Source of the DNA: Variovorax sp. JS1663 | GTDB lineage: Bacteria; Pseudomonadota; Gammaproteobacteria; Burkholderiales; Burkholderiaceae_C | Direction of reading: 5' to 3' | DNA: 64,000 bases | Assembly: GCF_002157355.1 (NCBI RefSeq) | Contig: NZ_LYMK01000002.1 | Coordinates: 1 to 64,000 of the forward strand | The notes under the pieces: generated by a model | Databases searched by the model: none | Told to the model about the DNA's origin: nothing | Seen by the model: only the letters and a program-made list of their open reading frames with translations | Part shown: piece by piece, positions 34,087-44,500 of the stretch | How the letters are laid out: each line of letters opens with the position of its first letter | Numbering within the stretch: position 1 is the stretch's first letter | Position numbers and translations under genes: made by a program

Positions 34087-34791
34087 ATGTCTTACGTCGT
34101 CACGCCGCCCGCTACCGTCGGCCTTCCCATCGCCGGCTCGTCCGACCTGTTCCCGGTGCGCCGGGTCTACTGCGTCGGCCGCAACTACGCGGCCCATGCC
34201 CGCGAGATGGGCTTCGACCCGGACCGCGAGCCGCCCTTCTTCTTCTGCAAGCCCAACGACGACGCCTCCATCGTGCCGGTGCCGGCCGGCGAGACGGTGG
34301 GCATCCCCTACCCGGGCCAGACCGCCAACTACCACTACGAGGCCGAGCTGGTGGTGCTGATCGGCCAGGGCGGCCGCGACATCGCGGCCGAGGACGCGCC
34401 CAAGCACATCTACGGCTACGCGGTCGGGCTGGACATGACGCGCCGCGACCTGCAGATGAAGATGCGCGAAGCCGGCCGGCCGTGGGAGATCGGCAAGGCC
34501 TTCGACTTCTCCGCGCCCATCGGCCCGGTGCGCCGGTTCGCGGACGGCGGTGCGATCGACGGCGGCGCGATCGTGCTCGAGGTGAACGGCGAGACGCGCC
34601 AGAAGAGCGACATCCGCAACCTGATCTGGTCGGTCAGCGAGGTGATCGCCAACCTCTCGACCCTGTTCGCGCTGCAGCCCGGCGACCTGATCTTCACCGG
34701 CACGCCCGAAGGCGTGGGTGCGGTGCAGCGCGGGCAGACCATGAAGGTGACCATCGACGGCCTGGCGCCCATCGCGGTGCGCGTCGACTGA
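34087..34791 (+). CDS. Fumarylpyruvate hydrolase (FAH family)
   Basis: 234 aa. The FAH-domain signatures CVGRNYAAHAREMG, FFFCKPNDDA, YHYEAELVVLIG and GYAVGLDMTRRDLQ match NagK-type hydrolases that split fumarylpyruvate into fumarate and pyruvate. It follows the dioxygenase by 75 nt and starts at the ATG 34087 after AGGAG. No maleylpyruvate isomerase is visible here, so isomerisation must be encoded elsewhere, or the enzyme acts on maleylpyruvate. Confidence 0.9.
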   Translation: MSYVVTPPATVGLPIAGSSDLFPVRRVYCVGRNYAAHAREMGFDPDREPPFFFCKPNDDASIVPVPAGETVGIPYPGQTANYHYEAELVVLIGQGGRDIAAEDAPKHIYGYAVGLDMTRRDLQMKMREAGRPWEIGKAFDFSAPIGPVRRFADGGAIDGGAIVLEVNGETRQKSDIRNLIWSVSEVIANLSTLFALQPGDLIFTGTPEGVGAVQRGQTMKVTIDGLAPIAVRVD

Positions 34792-34821
34792 GCGCCTGCG
34801 CCACCCCACTGGAGACACACC

Positions 34822-36042
34822 ATGAGCACCCCACGACAGGACAAGCCCTCCGTGCTGCTGATCGGCGGCGGCATCGGCGGCATGGCGGCCGCGCTGGCGC
34901 TGGCGCGCCTGGGCATGCGCATCGACCTGCTGGAGCAGAGCGCGGCCATCGGCGAGATCGGCGCCGGCCTGCAGCTGGGGCCCAATGCCTTCGCGGCGCT
35001 CGATGCGCTGGGCGTGGGCGAGGCCGTGCGGCGCGGCGCGGTCTTCACCGATCGGCTGGTGATGATGGACGCGGTGGACGCCAGCGAGGTGGCCTCGGTC
35101 CCGGTGGGCGAGGCCTTCCGCGCGCGCTTTCGCAATCCCTATGCGGTGAGCCACCGCGCCGACCTGCACGGCGCCATTCACGAGGCGGTGAAGCAGCATC
35201 CGCTGATCCGCTTCCACACCTCGGCGCAGGTGCAGGACCTGGACATCGGCGAGCGCGGCGTCACAGCCGTCACCCGCGACGGACGGCGCTTCCAGGCCGA
35301 TGCGATCGTCGGTTGCGATGGCGTGAAGTCGGTGGTGCGTGCCAAGCTGATCGGCGACGCGCCGCGTGTCTCGGGCCATGTGGTGTACCGCGCGGTGGTG
35401 CCCACGGTCGACATGCCCGAGGACTTGCGCTGGAACGCGCCGGTGGTCTGGGCCGGCCCCAACTGCCACCTCGTGCACTACCCGCTGCGCCACGGCGAGC
35501 AATACAACCTGGTCGTGACCTTCCACAGCCGCTACGACGAGGAATGGGGCGTGACCGACGGCAGCAAGGAAGAGGTGCTTTCCTACTTCGAGGGCATCCA
35601 CGCGCGCCCGCGCCAGTTGCTGGACCGGCCCACCTCGTGGCGCCGTTGGAGCACCGCCGACCGCGAGCCGGTCGCGAGCTGGAGCCAGGGCCCGGCCACG
35701 CTGCTGGGCGACGCGGCCCATCCGATGATGCAGTACCTGGCGCAGGGCGCCTGCATGGCACTGGAGGATGCGGTCACGCTGGGCGCAGCCGTCGAGGCCT
35801 GCGACTACGACCTGCCGGCCGCCTTCCAGCTGTATTCGTCGGCCCGCGTGGCGCGCACCGCCCGCGTGGTGCTGTCGGTGCGCGAGATGGGGCGCCTCTA
35901 CCATGCCAAGGGCGTGGAGCGGTTGGTGCGCAACGGCCTCTGGACTGGGCGCACACCCGAGCGCTTCTACGATGCGGTCGAATGGCTCTATGCCTGGAAC
36001 CCCGCTGAATGTCTGGCGGACGCACGGCGCGCCGCCGCCTGA
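34822..36042 (+). CDS. FAD monooxygenase, probable 3-hydroxybenzoate 6-hydroxylase
   Basis: A 406-aa class A flavin monooxygenase with LIGGGIGGMAAALAL at the N-terminus, DG in GCDGVKSVVR and GDAAHPMMQYLAQGACMALEDA. Size, motifs and position after gentisate dioxygenase match 3-hydroxybenzoate 6-hydroxylases, which make gentisate with NADH and O2. A salicylate-type hydroxylase is the main alternative. A GGAG site precedes the ATG. Confidence 0.83.
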   Translation: MSTPRQDKPSVLLIGGGIGGMAAALALARLGMRIDLLEQSAAIGEIGAGLQLGPNAFAALDALGVGEAVRRGAVFTDRLVMMDAVDASEVASVPVGEAFRARFRNPYAVSHRADLHGAIHEAVKQHPLIRFHTSAQVQDLDIGERGVTAVTRDGRRFQADAIVGCDGVKSVVRAKLIGDAPRVSGHVVYRAVVPTVDMPEDLRWNAPVVWAGPNCHLVHYPLRHGEQYNLVVTFHSRYDEEWGVTDGSKEEVLSYFEGIHARPRQLLDRPTSWRRWSTADREPVASWSQGPATLLGDAAHPMMQYLAQGACMALEDAVTLGAAVEACDYDLPAAFQLYSSARVARTARVVLSVREMGRLYHAKGVERLVRNGLWTGRTPERFYDAVEWLYAWNPAECLADARRAAA

Positions 36043-36081
36043 AACGCCTTTCTCATCGCCATCCAAAGGAGACAAGCCTTC

Positions 36082-37041
36082 ATGAAACCCATCCTCTCGC
36101 TGATCGCCGGCCTGCTCGTCACCACCGGTGCGTGGGCGCAGGCCGACTACCCGAGCAAGCCCGTCACCCTCGTCACGCCCTTCGCTGCCGGCAGCGGCCC
36201 CGATGCGGTGCTGCGCCTGGTCTCCGACAAGCTCAGCCGCCTGTGGAACCAGCGCGTGGTGGTGGACAACAAGCCCGGCGGCGGCGGCTTCATCGCCATC
36301 GACCAGGCCAAGCGCGCCGCGCCCGACGGCTACACCCTGCTGCAGCTGGACAGCGAGCACATCGCCGCGCTGCCGCACCTGTACAAGTCGCGCAACTTCG
36401 TGACGCTGCAACACTTCGACCCGGTGGCTTCGCTGTTCCGCACGCCCTTCTTCGTGGCGGTGCCGACCGATTCGAATTGGAAGAACATGAGCGACCTGGT
36501 CGCCGCCGCCAAGGCCGGGCCGGTGAGCTACGGTTCCTGGGGCGTGGGCAGCCCGGGGCATCTGGGTGCGCAACAGCTCGAAGCGCTGACCGGCGTGCAG
36601 ATGCAGCACATCCCCTATCGCGAGGTCTCGCAGCTCTACGCCAATGTGGGCGCCGGCGAGGTGCCATGGGCCTTCGCCAGCATTCCGTCGAGCCAGGGCA
36701 TCTACAAGGCCGGCAAGCTGCGCTACATCGCGGTTGCCACCACCAAGCGCGTGCCGCAGATGCCGGACGTGCCGACCATGGCCGAGGCCGGCGGACCGGC
36801 GGGGCTGGAGGTCAATTCCTTCGTCTCCATCCTCACGCCCAAGGGCGTGGCGCCGGCCATCCAGGCGAAGATCAACGCCGACGTCGCCAAGGTCATCGCC
36901 GACCCGGAGATCCGCGCCCGCTTCGACACCTTTGCTTTCGAGCCGCTGGCCTGGTCGCCGGAGGAGATCCGGCGGCAGGCGGAGGCCAAGTCCAAGGTCT
37001 ATGGGGAACTGGTTCGCCGCGGGAACATCAGCCTCGATTGA
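36082..37041 (+). CDS. Bug-family substrate-binding protein
   Basis: A 319-aa periplasmic binding protein with a signal peptide ending in AWAQ. The binding-loop sequences are TPFAAGSGPDAVLR and VDNKPGGGGFIAIDQA. It follows the hydroxylase with an AAGGAG site and probably recognises an aromatic or dicarboxylic acid of this pathway. No TctA/TctB genes are nearby. Confidence 0.87.
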   Translation: MKPILSLIAGLLVTTGAWAQADYPSKPVTLVTPFAAGSGPDAVLRLVSDKLSRLWNQRVVVDNKPGGGGFIAIDQAKRAAPDGYTLLQLDSEHIAALPHLYKSRNFVTLQHFDPVASLFRTPFFVAVPTDSNWKNMSDLVAAAKAGPVSYGSWGVGSPGHLGAQQLEALTGVQMQHIPYREVSQLYANVGAGEVPWAFASIPSSQGIYKAGKLRYIAVATTKRVPQMPDVPTMAEAGGPAGLEVNSFVSILTPKGVAPAIQAKINADVAKVIADPEIRARFDTFAFEPLAWSPEEIRRQAEAKSKVYGELVRRGNISLD

Positions 37042-37113
37042 CATCGCTGCGTCACACCCGGCGACAGGCCGGCTTTATCCTTCTGCCTTCCATTGCTCCA
37101 TTCCATCTCGTTC

Positions 37114-38073
37114 ATGCACCTGTCCAAGAGAGTCCTCCTGATCGCCGCCTGTGCCCTTCCGCTCGCCGCCGCCGCGCAGGACACCTGGCCCACCAAGCCG
37201 GTGCGCCTGGTCGTCGGCTTCCCCGGCGGCTCCACGCCCGACATCGCAGCGCGCACCATCGCCGAGCCACTGGCCAAGGCGCTGGGCCAGCCGATCGTGG
37301 TGGACAACAAGCCGGGGGCCTCCGGCAACATCGCGGCCGACCAGGTGGCCAAGGCGACCGACGATCACACCCTCGGCGTGGTGATCAACGGCAACCTCAC
37401 CTCGTCGAAGATGCTCTATCCGAAGCTGCCTTACGACCCGGCCAGGGACTTCACCTACCTCTCGCTGCTGACCACCGCGCCGCTGGTGCTTGTGGCGCAG
37501 AACGGCCTGCCGACGGGCACGGCCTTCTTCGACGCCGGCCGCAAGAGCGGCGACAAGTGGAGCTACGGCTCGGTGGGCGTGGGCTCGGTGGGCCACTTGG
37601 GCATGGAACTGCTCAAGAGCCGCGTGCCCGGCATGAAGGCGGTGCACGTGCCCTACCAGGGCAACCCGCAGGTCATGACCGACCTGATCGGCAACCAGAT
37701 CCAGATGGCGCTGATCCCGCCGGGCGTGGCCATGCCCCAGGTCAGGGCCGGCAAGGTCAAGGCCATCGGCGTGACCAGCGGGCGCAGCGCGCTGGTCCCC
37801 GAGCTGCCGCCGCTGGCCGATGCCGGTGTGAAGGACTTCAACCTCGAGGTCTGGACCGCGCTGCTGGGCCCGGCCAATCTCTCGAAGCAGGCGCAGGAGC
37901 GCATCACGCGCGAGCTGGCGGTCGTGATGAAGTCGCCGGAGGTGCGGCAGAAGCTCTTCGAGCAGGGCTGGCAGGCAGTGGGCACCTCGCCCGACGGCAT
38001 GCGCACGCGCGTGAAGGAAGAGGCGGCGCTGATGACCAGGATCATTTCCAGCCAGGGCATCAAACTCCAATGA
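37114..38073 (+). CDS. Bug-family substrate-binding protein, second copy
   Basis: 319 aa with signal peptide (ALPLAAAAQD) and the family loops VGFPGGSTPDIAAR and VDNKPGASGNIAADQV. It is clearly diverged from the preceding Bug gene, so this is an old duplication or separate recruitment, not a recent tandem copy. The start at 37114 is inferred from the signal peptide; no strong ribosome binding site is visible. Its stop overlaps the next start (ATGA). Confidence 0.86.
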   Translation: MHLSKRVLLIAACALPLAAAAQDTWPTKPVRLVVGFPGGSTPDIAARTIAEPLAKALGQPIVVDNKPGASGNIAADQVAKATDDHTLGVVINGNLTSSKMLYPKLPYDPARDFTYLSLLTTAPLVLVAQNGLPTGTAFFDAGRKSGDKWSYGSVGVGSVGHLGMELLKSRVPGMKAVHVPYQGNPQVMTDLIGNQIQMALIPPGVAMPQVRAGKVKAIGVTSGRSALVPELPPLADAGVKDFNLEVWTALLGPANLSKQAQERITRELAVVMKSPEVRQKLFEQGWQAVGTSPDGMRTRVKEEAALMTRIISSQGIKLQ

Positions 38074-39416
38074 CCGCCACCGTCATCGAGCCGCAACGCA
38101 GCCTGCCGGTCTTCGGCGAGTACGACGTGGTCGTGGTGGGCGGTGGGCCCGCCGGCATCGCCGCGGCCGTGAGCGCGGCGCGCCACGGCGCGCGCACGCT
38201 GCTGGTGGAGCGCTACGGCTTCCTCGGCGGCATGGGCACGGCTGGCGGGGTGACCAACTTCGCCGGGCTGTACGGCAAGCGCGGCGGCGAGATGACGCAG
38301 TTGGTGCACGGCGTGGTCGATGAGCTGCTGGCGCGCATCGACGCGCTGGGTGGGCTCAACAAGCCGCAGGACGGCATGCAGGGCCGCATCCGTGTGCGCT
38401 CCTACGACACCTCGGTCTACAAGTGCGCGGCCGACCGGCTGCTGCTCGATGCGGGCGTGGCGCTGCTGTTCCATGCGCTGGCCGCGGCGGTGGTGATGGA
38501 CGGCCCGCGCATCGCCGCGCTGGTGGTCGAGACCAAGTCCGGGCGGCTCGCCATCCGTGCCAACGCCTTCATCGACGGCAGCGGTGATGCCGACGTGGCG
38601 GCCTTCGCGGGAGTGCCCTTCGCGGTGGGCGATGGGCACGGCAGCGGGCTCTTTCCCTCGACCATGTTCCGCGTCGGCCATGTGGATGCGCCGAGCGCGC
38701 TGGCCGCCGTGAGCGAGTTCAAGGCCATCAACGAACTGATGGCGAAGGCGCTCGAGCGCGATCCCGGGGCCTATCGTTTCCCGCGCGAGGGCGCGATCCT
38801 GCGGCCGCAGATCGATCCGCGCGAATGGCGCGCCAACGTCACGCAGATCCGCAATGCCAAGGGCGGTGCGATGAACGGCGTGGACGCGCGCGAACTGAGC
38901 GACGGCGAGATCGAGGGCCGGCGCCAGATCGTCGAGTACTTCCGCTTTCTCAAGGCGGAGGTGCCGGGCTTCGCAGGGTCGGCCATCGTCGAGATCGCGC
39001 CGCAGGTGGGCATCCGCGAGACGCGGCGCATCGAGGGCCTCTATGCGCTGGACGGCGAGGACATCCTGTCGTCGGCGCGCTTCGACGACAGCATCGGCAT
39101 CAACGCCTGGCCGATGGAGATGCACGCCGCCGGAAAGATCGAGTGGGCCTTCCCACGCGATGGGCAGCGCACCTACAACCAGCTGCCCTGGCGCATGCTG
39201 GTGCCGCAAGGCGTCGACAACCTGCTGGTGGCGGGGCGCTGCGCGTCGATGACGCACGAAGGCCAGTCGGCAGCCCGCGCCAGCGGCGGCTGCTTCGTCA
39301 TGGGACAGGCGGCGGGCACGGCAGCGGCTGCGCTGGGCAGGGCGCGCTTCGCCGAGGTGGATGTGCCGGCGCTGCAGAAGAAGCTGGCCGACGACGGCGC
39401 CGACCTGGACCGCTGA
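38070..39416 (+). CDS. FAD-dependent oxidoreductase (FAD_oxidored family)
   Basis: 448 aa. The N-terminal Rossmann motif is VVVVGGGPAGIAAAVSAARHG, followed by ERYGFLGGMGTAGGV; the C-terminal FAD contact is NLLVAGRCASMTHEGQSAAR with GQAAGTAAA. It belongs to the fumarate-reductase-like FAD family whose substrates are mostly unknown. The 4-nt overlap with the Bug gene says the two proteins share a task, perhaps uptake and then oxidation or reduction of one carboxylate. Confidence 0.82.
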   Translation: MTATVIEPQRSLPVFGEYDVVVVGGGPAGIAAAVSAARHGARTLLVERYGFLGGMGTAGGVTNFAGLYGKRGGEMTQLVHGVVDELLARIDALGGLNKPQDGMQGRIRVRSYDTSVYKCAADRLLLDAGVALLFHALAAAVVMDGPRIAALVVETKSGRLAIRANAFIDGSGDADVAAFAGVPFAVGDGHGSGLFPSTMFRVGHVDAPSALAAVSEFKAINELMAKALERDPGAYRFPREGAILRPQIDPREWRANVTQIRNAKGGAMNGVDARELSDGEIEGRRQIVEYFRFLKAEVPGFAGSAIVEIAPQVGIRETRRIEGLYALDGEDILSSARFDDSIGINAWPMEMHAAGKIEWAFPRDGQRTYNQLPWRMLVPQGVDNLLVAGRCASMTHEGQSAARASGGCFVMGQAAGTAAAALGRARFAEVDVPALQKKLADDGADLDR

Positions 39417-39488
39417 CAGACCGGGGACAGCCGAGCGGCGGGCTCTTTGCTATCGTCGCTGGATTCCCTTCAGCGCTGCCTGTCCACA

Positions 39489-40406
39489 ATGACCGATCCC
39501 GCCAACGCCGCCCGCCTCGTCGGCGACCTCGTCGACCTGATGCAACTGGAGCCACTGGGCGGCGACCGCTTCCGCGGCCGGAGCGAGGACATCGGCACGC
39601 CGGCCGTCTTCGGCGGCCAGGTGCTGGGCCAGTCGCTGGTGGCGGCCAGCCGCACCGTCGATGCCGACCGGCCGATCCATTCCATGCATGCCTACTTCCT
39701 GTTGCCGGGCGAGCATGCGCCCATCGACTATTCGGTGGATCGCGTGCGCGACGGGCGCAGCTTCACGACGCGGCACGTGGTGGCGCGCCAGGGCGAGCGC
39801 GTGATCTTCGAGATGTCGGCCTCCTTCCAGACCGTGGACGAGGGCGTGGAGCACCAGTTCGCGATGCCCGCCACGCCGGGCCCCGAGGGCCTGCCGAGCG
39901 AGCTGGACCAGCGCCGCGCGCTGGGCGACCGGCTGCCCGAGCGCTGGCGAGCGAAGGCGCTGCTGCCGCATGGCATCGAATACCGGCGCGCCGATCCCGA
40001 CGACATCCTGGCGCCCGAGCCGCGCCCCTCGGAAAGCGCGATCTGGCTGCGCGCCATCGCGCCCCTGCCCGACGACCCGATCGTGCACCGCGCGCTGCTG
40101 GCCTATGCCTCCGACCACGGCCTGCTGCGCGCAGCCGTGCGGCCACACGGGCTTAGCTTCATCAGCGGCAAGGTGCGGCCCGCCAGCCTGGACCACGCCA
40201 TGTGGTTCCACCGCGACTTCCGCATGGACGACTGGCTGCTCTACGTGATGGACTCGCCCAGCGCCAGCGGCGCGCGCGGGCTGTGCCGGGGCAGCCTGTT
40301 CACGCCGGACGGGCGGCTGGTCGCCTCGACCGCGCAGGAAGGCATGCTGCGCGTGTGGCGGGAGGGCATGCCGGTGCCGAGCGCGGGTGGGTCGGCGCCG
40401 ATCTGA
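39489..40406 (+). CDS. tesB: Acyl-CoA thioesterase II
   Basis: A 305-aa double-hotdog thioesterase. It has the N-terminal half with FGGQVLGQSLVAASRTV and the C-terminal half with SLDHAMWFHRDFRMDDWLLY followed by SARGLCRGSLF. It hydrolyses medium- to long-chain acyl-CoA. The start is the ATG at 39489. It converges on the pilin operon, with 65 bp between the stops. Confidence 0.93.
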   Translation: MTDPANAARLVGDLVDLMQLEPLGGDRFRGRSEDIGTPAVFGGQVLGQSLVAASRTVDADRPIHSMHAYFLLPGEHAPIDYSVDRVRDGRSFTTRHVVARQGERVIFEMSASFQTVDEGVEHQFAMPATPGPEGLPSELDQRRALGDRLPERWRAKALLPHGIEYRRADPDDILAPEPRPSESAIWLRAIAPLPDDPIVHRALLAYASDHGLLRAAVRPHGLSFISGKVRPASLDHAMWFHRDFRMDDWLLYVMDSPSASGARGLCRGSLFTPDGRLVASTAQEGMLRVWREGMPVPSAGGSAPI

Positions 40407-40471
40407 ACGTGCCGCGAGGCGCTACGATCAACACAAGCCATGGTCGAGGCGAGCGTAACCAGGACGGGCCA

Positions 40472-41056
40472 CTACTCGGTCGCGGTGGTGACGCAAGTCG
40501 TGTCCGTTGCTGGCTTGCAAACACGCACCCGGCCCGTGACGGCAATCACGATCAGCCGGGTCTGCTCCTTGAGCGCGGCGTCTGCAAGATCGCTGCGCTG
40601 AATGGAAAGGGTCACAGATCGAAAGGCCGCCGTGCCTACCGTTTGGCTGTAGCCTGACGCGTCGAACATCAGGTAGTCTGTGGCGCTTCCATCCCCCGAT
40701 TGCGCGCTGGCGGAGAAGTAGCTCTGCAAGGCGCCTTGCTTGAGGATCGTGACATCTTTCGATTCGTCGTATCTGCGATCGCGATCGACATCGACGAACA
40801 CCGTCCATCCCGTGCCCCAGTCACTGCCGCTCGCCGGGACGATCAGCGCGCTCATGCTGCGCTTCATGGCTTCACCGCGTGCAGCGTTGATTGCGGCCAC
40901 CAGGGTGTTGGTGGCAGAGGTGAGCTCCGAGTTGCGCTGGAAGGTGACAAAGCTGGGCACGCCGATCATCAGAAGAATCACGGCGATGGCGATGGCAACC
41001 AGAAGCTCGATCAGCGTGAATCCGCTGGCGCCTGCATGGGGACGGCGCTTGTTCAT
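40472..41056 (-). CDS. fimT: FimT/GspH-like minor pseudopilin
   Basis: 194 aa with a class III leader and prepilin cleavage context SGFTLIELLVAIAIAV, so it is processed by PilD and inserted in the pilus base. The C-terminal region fits the GspH/FimT domain. The ATG at 41056 overlaps the pilE stop by 4 nt; longer upstream frames are inside pilE. It is last in the six-gene minor-pilin operon. Confidence 0.83.
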   Translation of the reverse strand: MNKRRPHAGASGFTLIELLVAIAIAVILLMIGVPSFVTFQRNSELTSATNTLVAAINAARGEAMKRSMSALIVPASGSDWGTGWTVFVDVDRDRRYDESKDVTILKQGALQSYFSASAQSGDGSATDYLMFDASGYSQTVGTAAFRSVTLSIQRSDLADAALKEQTRLIVIAVTGRVRVCKPATDTTCVTTATE

Positions 41057-41547
41057 GGCCAGCAAAGCTTGAACTTGGAATCTGTCGCTGCGATGTCGCA
41101 GCCTTTCACGCTGGTGCTCGTCAGGCTCAGGGCACCGACCACGGGATCGCCAATCGTCGGGGTGGCGACCAGCGCCACGCAGTCCCTGATCGCAAATGTG
41201 CCTCCGCCTGGCTTGGCGCACGTGGTTGCGCTCAGCCAGTAGGGCGGTGCAGTCGAGCTATCGCCTGCAAAGACTTTGAAGACCGTGCTTGCGTTGGCCG
41301 GGTTCGTGGTCCCGGAAGCGTTGCTGAATGCGAGGTACGTGTTGTTCTGTGTCATGTAGCGTTCCTGCTGCTGCAGGAGTTCCATGAGGGCAGTGCGCGC
41401 CTGGGCACGCCTGCCCTTGCGCACCGAATCCGTGTAGGCCGGGTAGGCGATCGCCGCAAGCAACGCGACCACCGCCACCACGATCATGAGCTCGATCAGC
41501 GTGAAGCCGCGCGACGGTTGTTGCTTGGAAAAGCCAGATCTCTTCAT
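41053..41547 (-). CDS. pilE: Type IV minor pilin PilE
   Basis: 164 aa with leader and cleavage motif RGFTLIELMIVVAVVALLAAIAYPAY, a typical N-terminal helix, then a globular domain with a cysteine pair near the C-terminus (VKGCDI and FKLCWP) forming the D-region loop. The order after pilY1 is the same as in Pseudomonas-type pilV-W-X-Y1-E operons. Start and stop overlap both neighbours by 4 nt. Confidence 0.88.
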   Translation of the reverse strand: MKRSGFSKQQPSRGFTLIELMIVVAVVALLAAIAYPAYTDSVRKGRRAQARTALMELLQQQERYMTQNNTYLAFSNASGTTNPANASTVFKVFAGDSSTAPPYWLSATTCAKPGGGTFAIRDCVALVATPTIGDPVVGALSLTSTSVKGCDIAATDSKFKLCWP

Positions 41548-44500
41548 GGTGCTGCCGCGTGTTTCAAGTCTTGATAGTTGCTGATCTGACGCCAGCTGAG
41601 GCGGCCTGTGTAGATCGAAGTGACCTGAGTCGATGTTGACGACAGTCCATCGCTACCCAAGTCGACGACTGTCTTGCTTTCTTTTCGCACGCGACGGCCA
41701 GTGGTGTTGCTGATAGTTTCCGTTGCGGCGCTCTCCAACTCAATCATCAACGGTTGACCAAGGAAACCCACAGTCGACGTTCGGAAGCTGCCGTCGCCCG
41801 TGTCGACGTTCAAGCGGTACTGTCGTCCGCTGCCCGCCGTGACATTGCAGACCGCCGCGTTGGTACTTCCCGGGATGAGGCTGGCGAAGATCAACGTATC
41901 GCCTGCCAGCGCTGCGCTGCTGATCTGGCGCTCGCCGACGGTTGCGGCATAGTCGATGTACCAGCCCGAGCGTCGCGTGGTGTCGTCATCGCTGGTCGCG
42001 CGTCCCCAGACAAAGGGGTCGACGCCCACGATTCCGCTATTGGTGTCGATCGTGCCGCTTTTCAATCGACCTCTTCCGCTGATCACGCTGGCACCGGCGG
42101 AGCTGTCGAAAGTGGCCACCCCGCTGTCCAGCACTGTGTAGAACGAATTCTTTGCTGTCGATCCGCGATCGCTCGCCTCGAGGTATTTGCCTGTGCCGAA
42201 GGCCACGTAGGAGCTGATGGACGATTCGCCGGCCACCAAGATCGGTGCCATGCTGATGGGCTGGCGATTTCCGTCGGCATCCTTGGCGATGAAGAGCGGC
42301 GCCGGCTCGCTTCCCTTGTAGAAGGCCGAGAGATGTGCGATGTCCCACTCGGTAGACGGCCGTGCGCGAAAATCCAGCTTCCACAAGTTGCCGTGGAGAT
42401 CGCCAGCAAAGATTTGGGTGGTCACGCGATCGGAGTCCACGACTTCGCGGAGGTTGAGGACCCCTGGAGCGATGCTGGCTGCCAATGTCGTGTCGACGGG
42501 CAACGAGATCTTGTAGTAGTTGCTTCCCAGGGTCCACGCCGTTCCTGCCGGCTTGGCCAGATCGAGCAAGAACAAAGTGGGCTTGCCCGTCGAGCTGAAT
42601 GCGCCTGCGCTGTCCCGCAGATAGTTGTTCACACCGCCGGCAACGGCTGCAAACCATTTGTAAGTGGGCGTGGGTTCGTTCGCCGCATTGGTACGCAATT
42701 TCACGATGCGCGGCTGGCCGACCACGAAGCCGAGATCGGCGTCATCCGTGGAGGTGAATTCCCACAGCGCGTCGGAAGCCGTGAACGTGGCCGGATTGGT
42801 GACGTTCAGCGCGAAAACGCCACGCCCGCCGGCACCCGTGCCGGACACCAATACCGTCTTCCAGTCCTCCTTCGTGCCGCTGGTGCCGAGCTGTGCCTCT
42901 GCCACCATGGACGGACCATCGACGAAGCTCTGATGACTGTCCAGATAGAGAGGATCGGTGAGCTGCGAAAGCTTAGGGCCCATCCAGCTCGGGATGTATG
43001 CGAACAGTTCGTCGCCGGTGTCGGCCTTGAAGGCGTGGAGCATGCCGTCGTTGGCACCCACATAGACGGCAGCTTGCCGGCCCTTGTATTCGTTCAGGAA
43101 CTCAGCGTAGCTGGTGGATTGGATGGCGCTGGAAGGCGCGCCGACGTGAACGACGTTTGAGTTGACGATGTCACCGAGCAACTTGCCATCGCGGCGCCGG
43201 AACAGACCGCGTTCTTGTTCTTGTGACCTGTCGCCGCGTAAATAGGCCAGGCGGCTTTGCCCGAGCCCATCGGCCACCGCGGTCGGCGAAAGCTTGTTCA
43301 ATGCGCTTTGCAAGGTCGAGGGAATGGCATCCCATGCGAAGTTGGTGGCAACGGGGTTTGTGGTGGCCCCCCCGCTGCCGATCACGATGTTGCGGGATGC
43401 GTTTGGATTGGACAGGGCCGCCAGGCGCGCGCTCGCAGACCAGAGCGGGGTGGAGCCGATGGTTGCGCCCGTGGCTGTTCCGGTCAACGTGATGGCCACG
43501 ACGTCACCGGTCCAGTTCGAAGTGTCGAACGCGCCTTGGTAGATCGTCGTCGTGGCGCCTTGCGCGACGGAAGTCGATTGGGCGGCGCCACCGGCAATGC
43601 TGCGCGCGGACGAGGCGGCGCGATTGAAGAGGGTGTCGAAGGCAGTCAACACACCGCGCGCATTGTTCTGCATGAAGTAGGCGGCGGCTTCGCCCGGACG
43701 GGATGGATCCTGCCAGACGTTGTTGTCAACGGTTCCGTCCTCGCGCTGGAAGGGGTTGCCGAACCTGTTGAAGGCAGGGCCGTTCGCAGGCTCGGTTTCG
43801 AAGCCAGCGTATTTGGCGGTCATGAAGAACTGATTTCTGTATCGCCGCAGGGATTCGATGTTCTGATCGCCAAATTCGTTGACGTCGAAGGTGAATGTCT
43901 TGACTCGCAGTCCCGGGCGCTGCTTTGTCGGCGCGTCCGTCCAGCCTGTACCGCGGATGTCGTGCGTGTGGGCCCAATAGGCCCATCCGATCATGGCGTT
44001 CGAAGGTGCCAACAGGTTGGAGGGATTCGGATTGCTTGTGGCTCGCCCGACGCCTTGGCCATCGGTGTAGTCGCGGCTGACAAGATTTCGCTCAAACGCG
44101 AGGGCTGTGAGCCGCCACAGGGATAAGTCGGGAATGTTCTTTGTGACATCGGGACTCGGATAGCGGTTGCTGCCTTCTTGCACGTTGACATCACCGACGA
44201 CCACGATATTGCTTTTCAGACAGCCATATTGACCGTCCGCCGGCCGGCCGTCGCCGTAAGGGTCTGACCATGTGGTGTGGACCGGGAAGCCGTCGTACAT
44301 CGCGGGCGTCAAGTTGCTGACCGCGTCGTCGCTTGGCTGCAGGCCTTGCAGGTACCGCAATGTTTCGTAGTACATCTCGCTGACGGGGTCGTAGACCTTG
44401 TAGCGACCGGGCACCGGGCCGATGCGCCCGAATTTGTTGAGGTAGTTGATCACGCCTGAAATGGCGGGGTTCTGGGAGGTGTCGCCATCCGGATTGGCCG

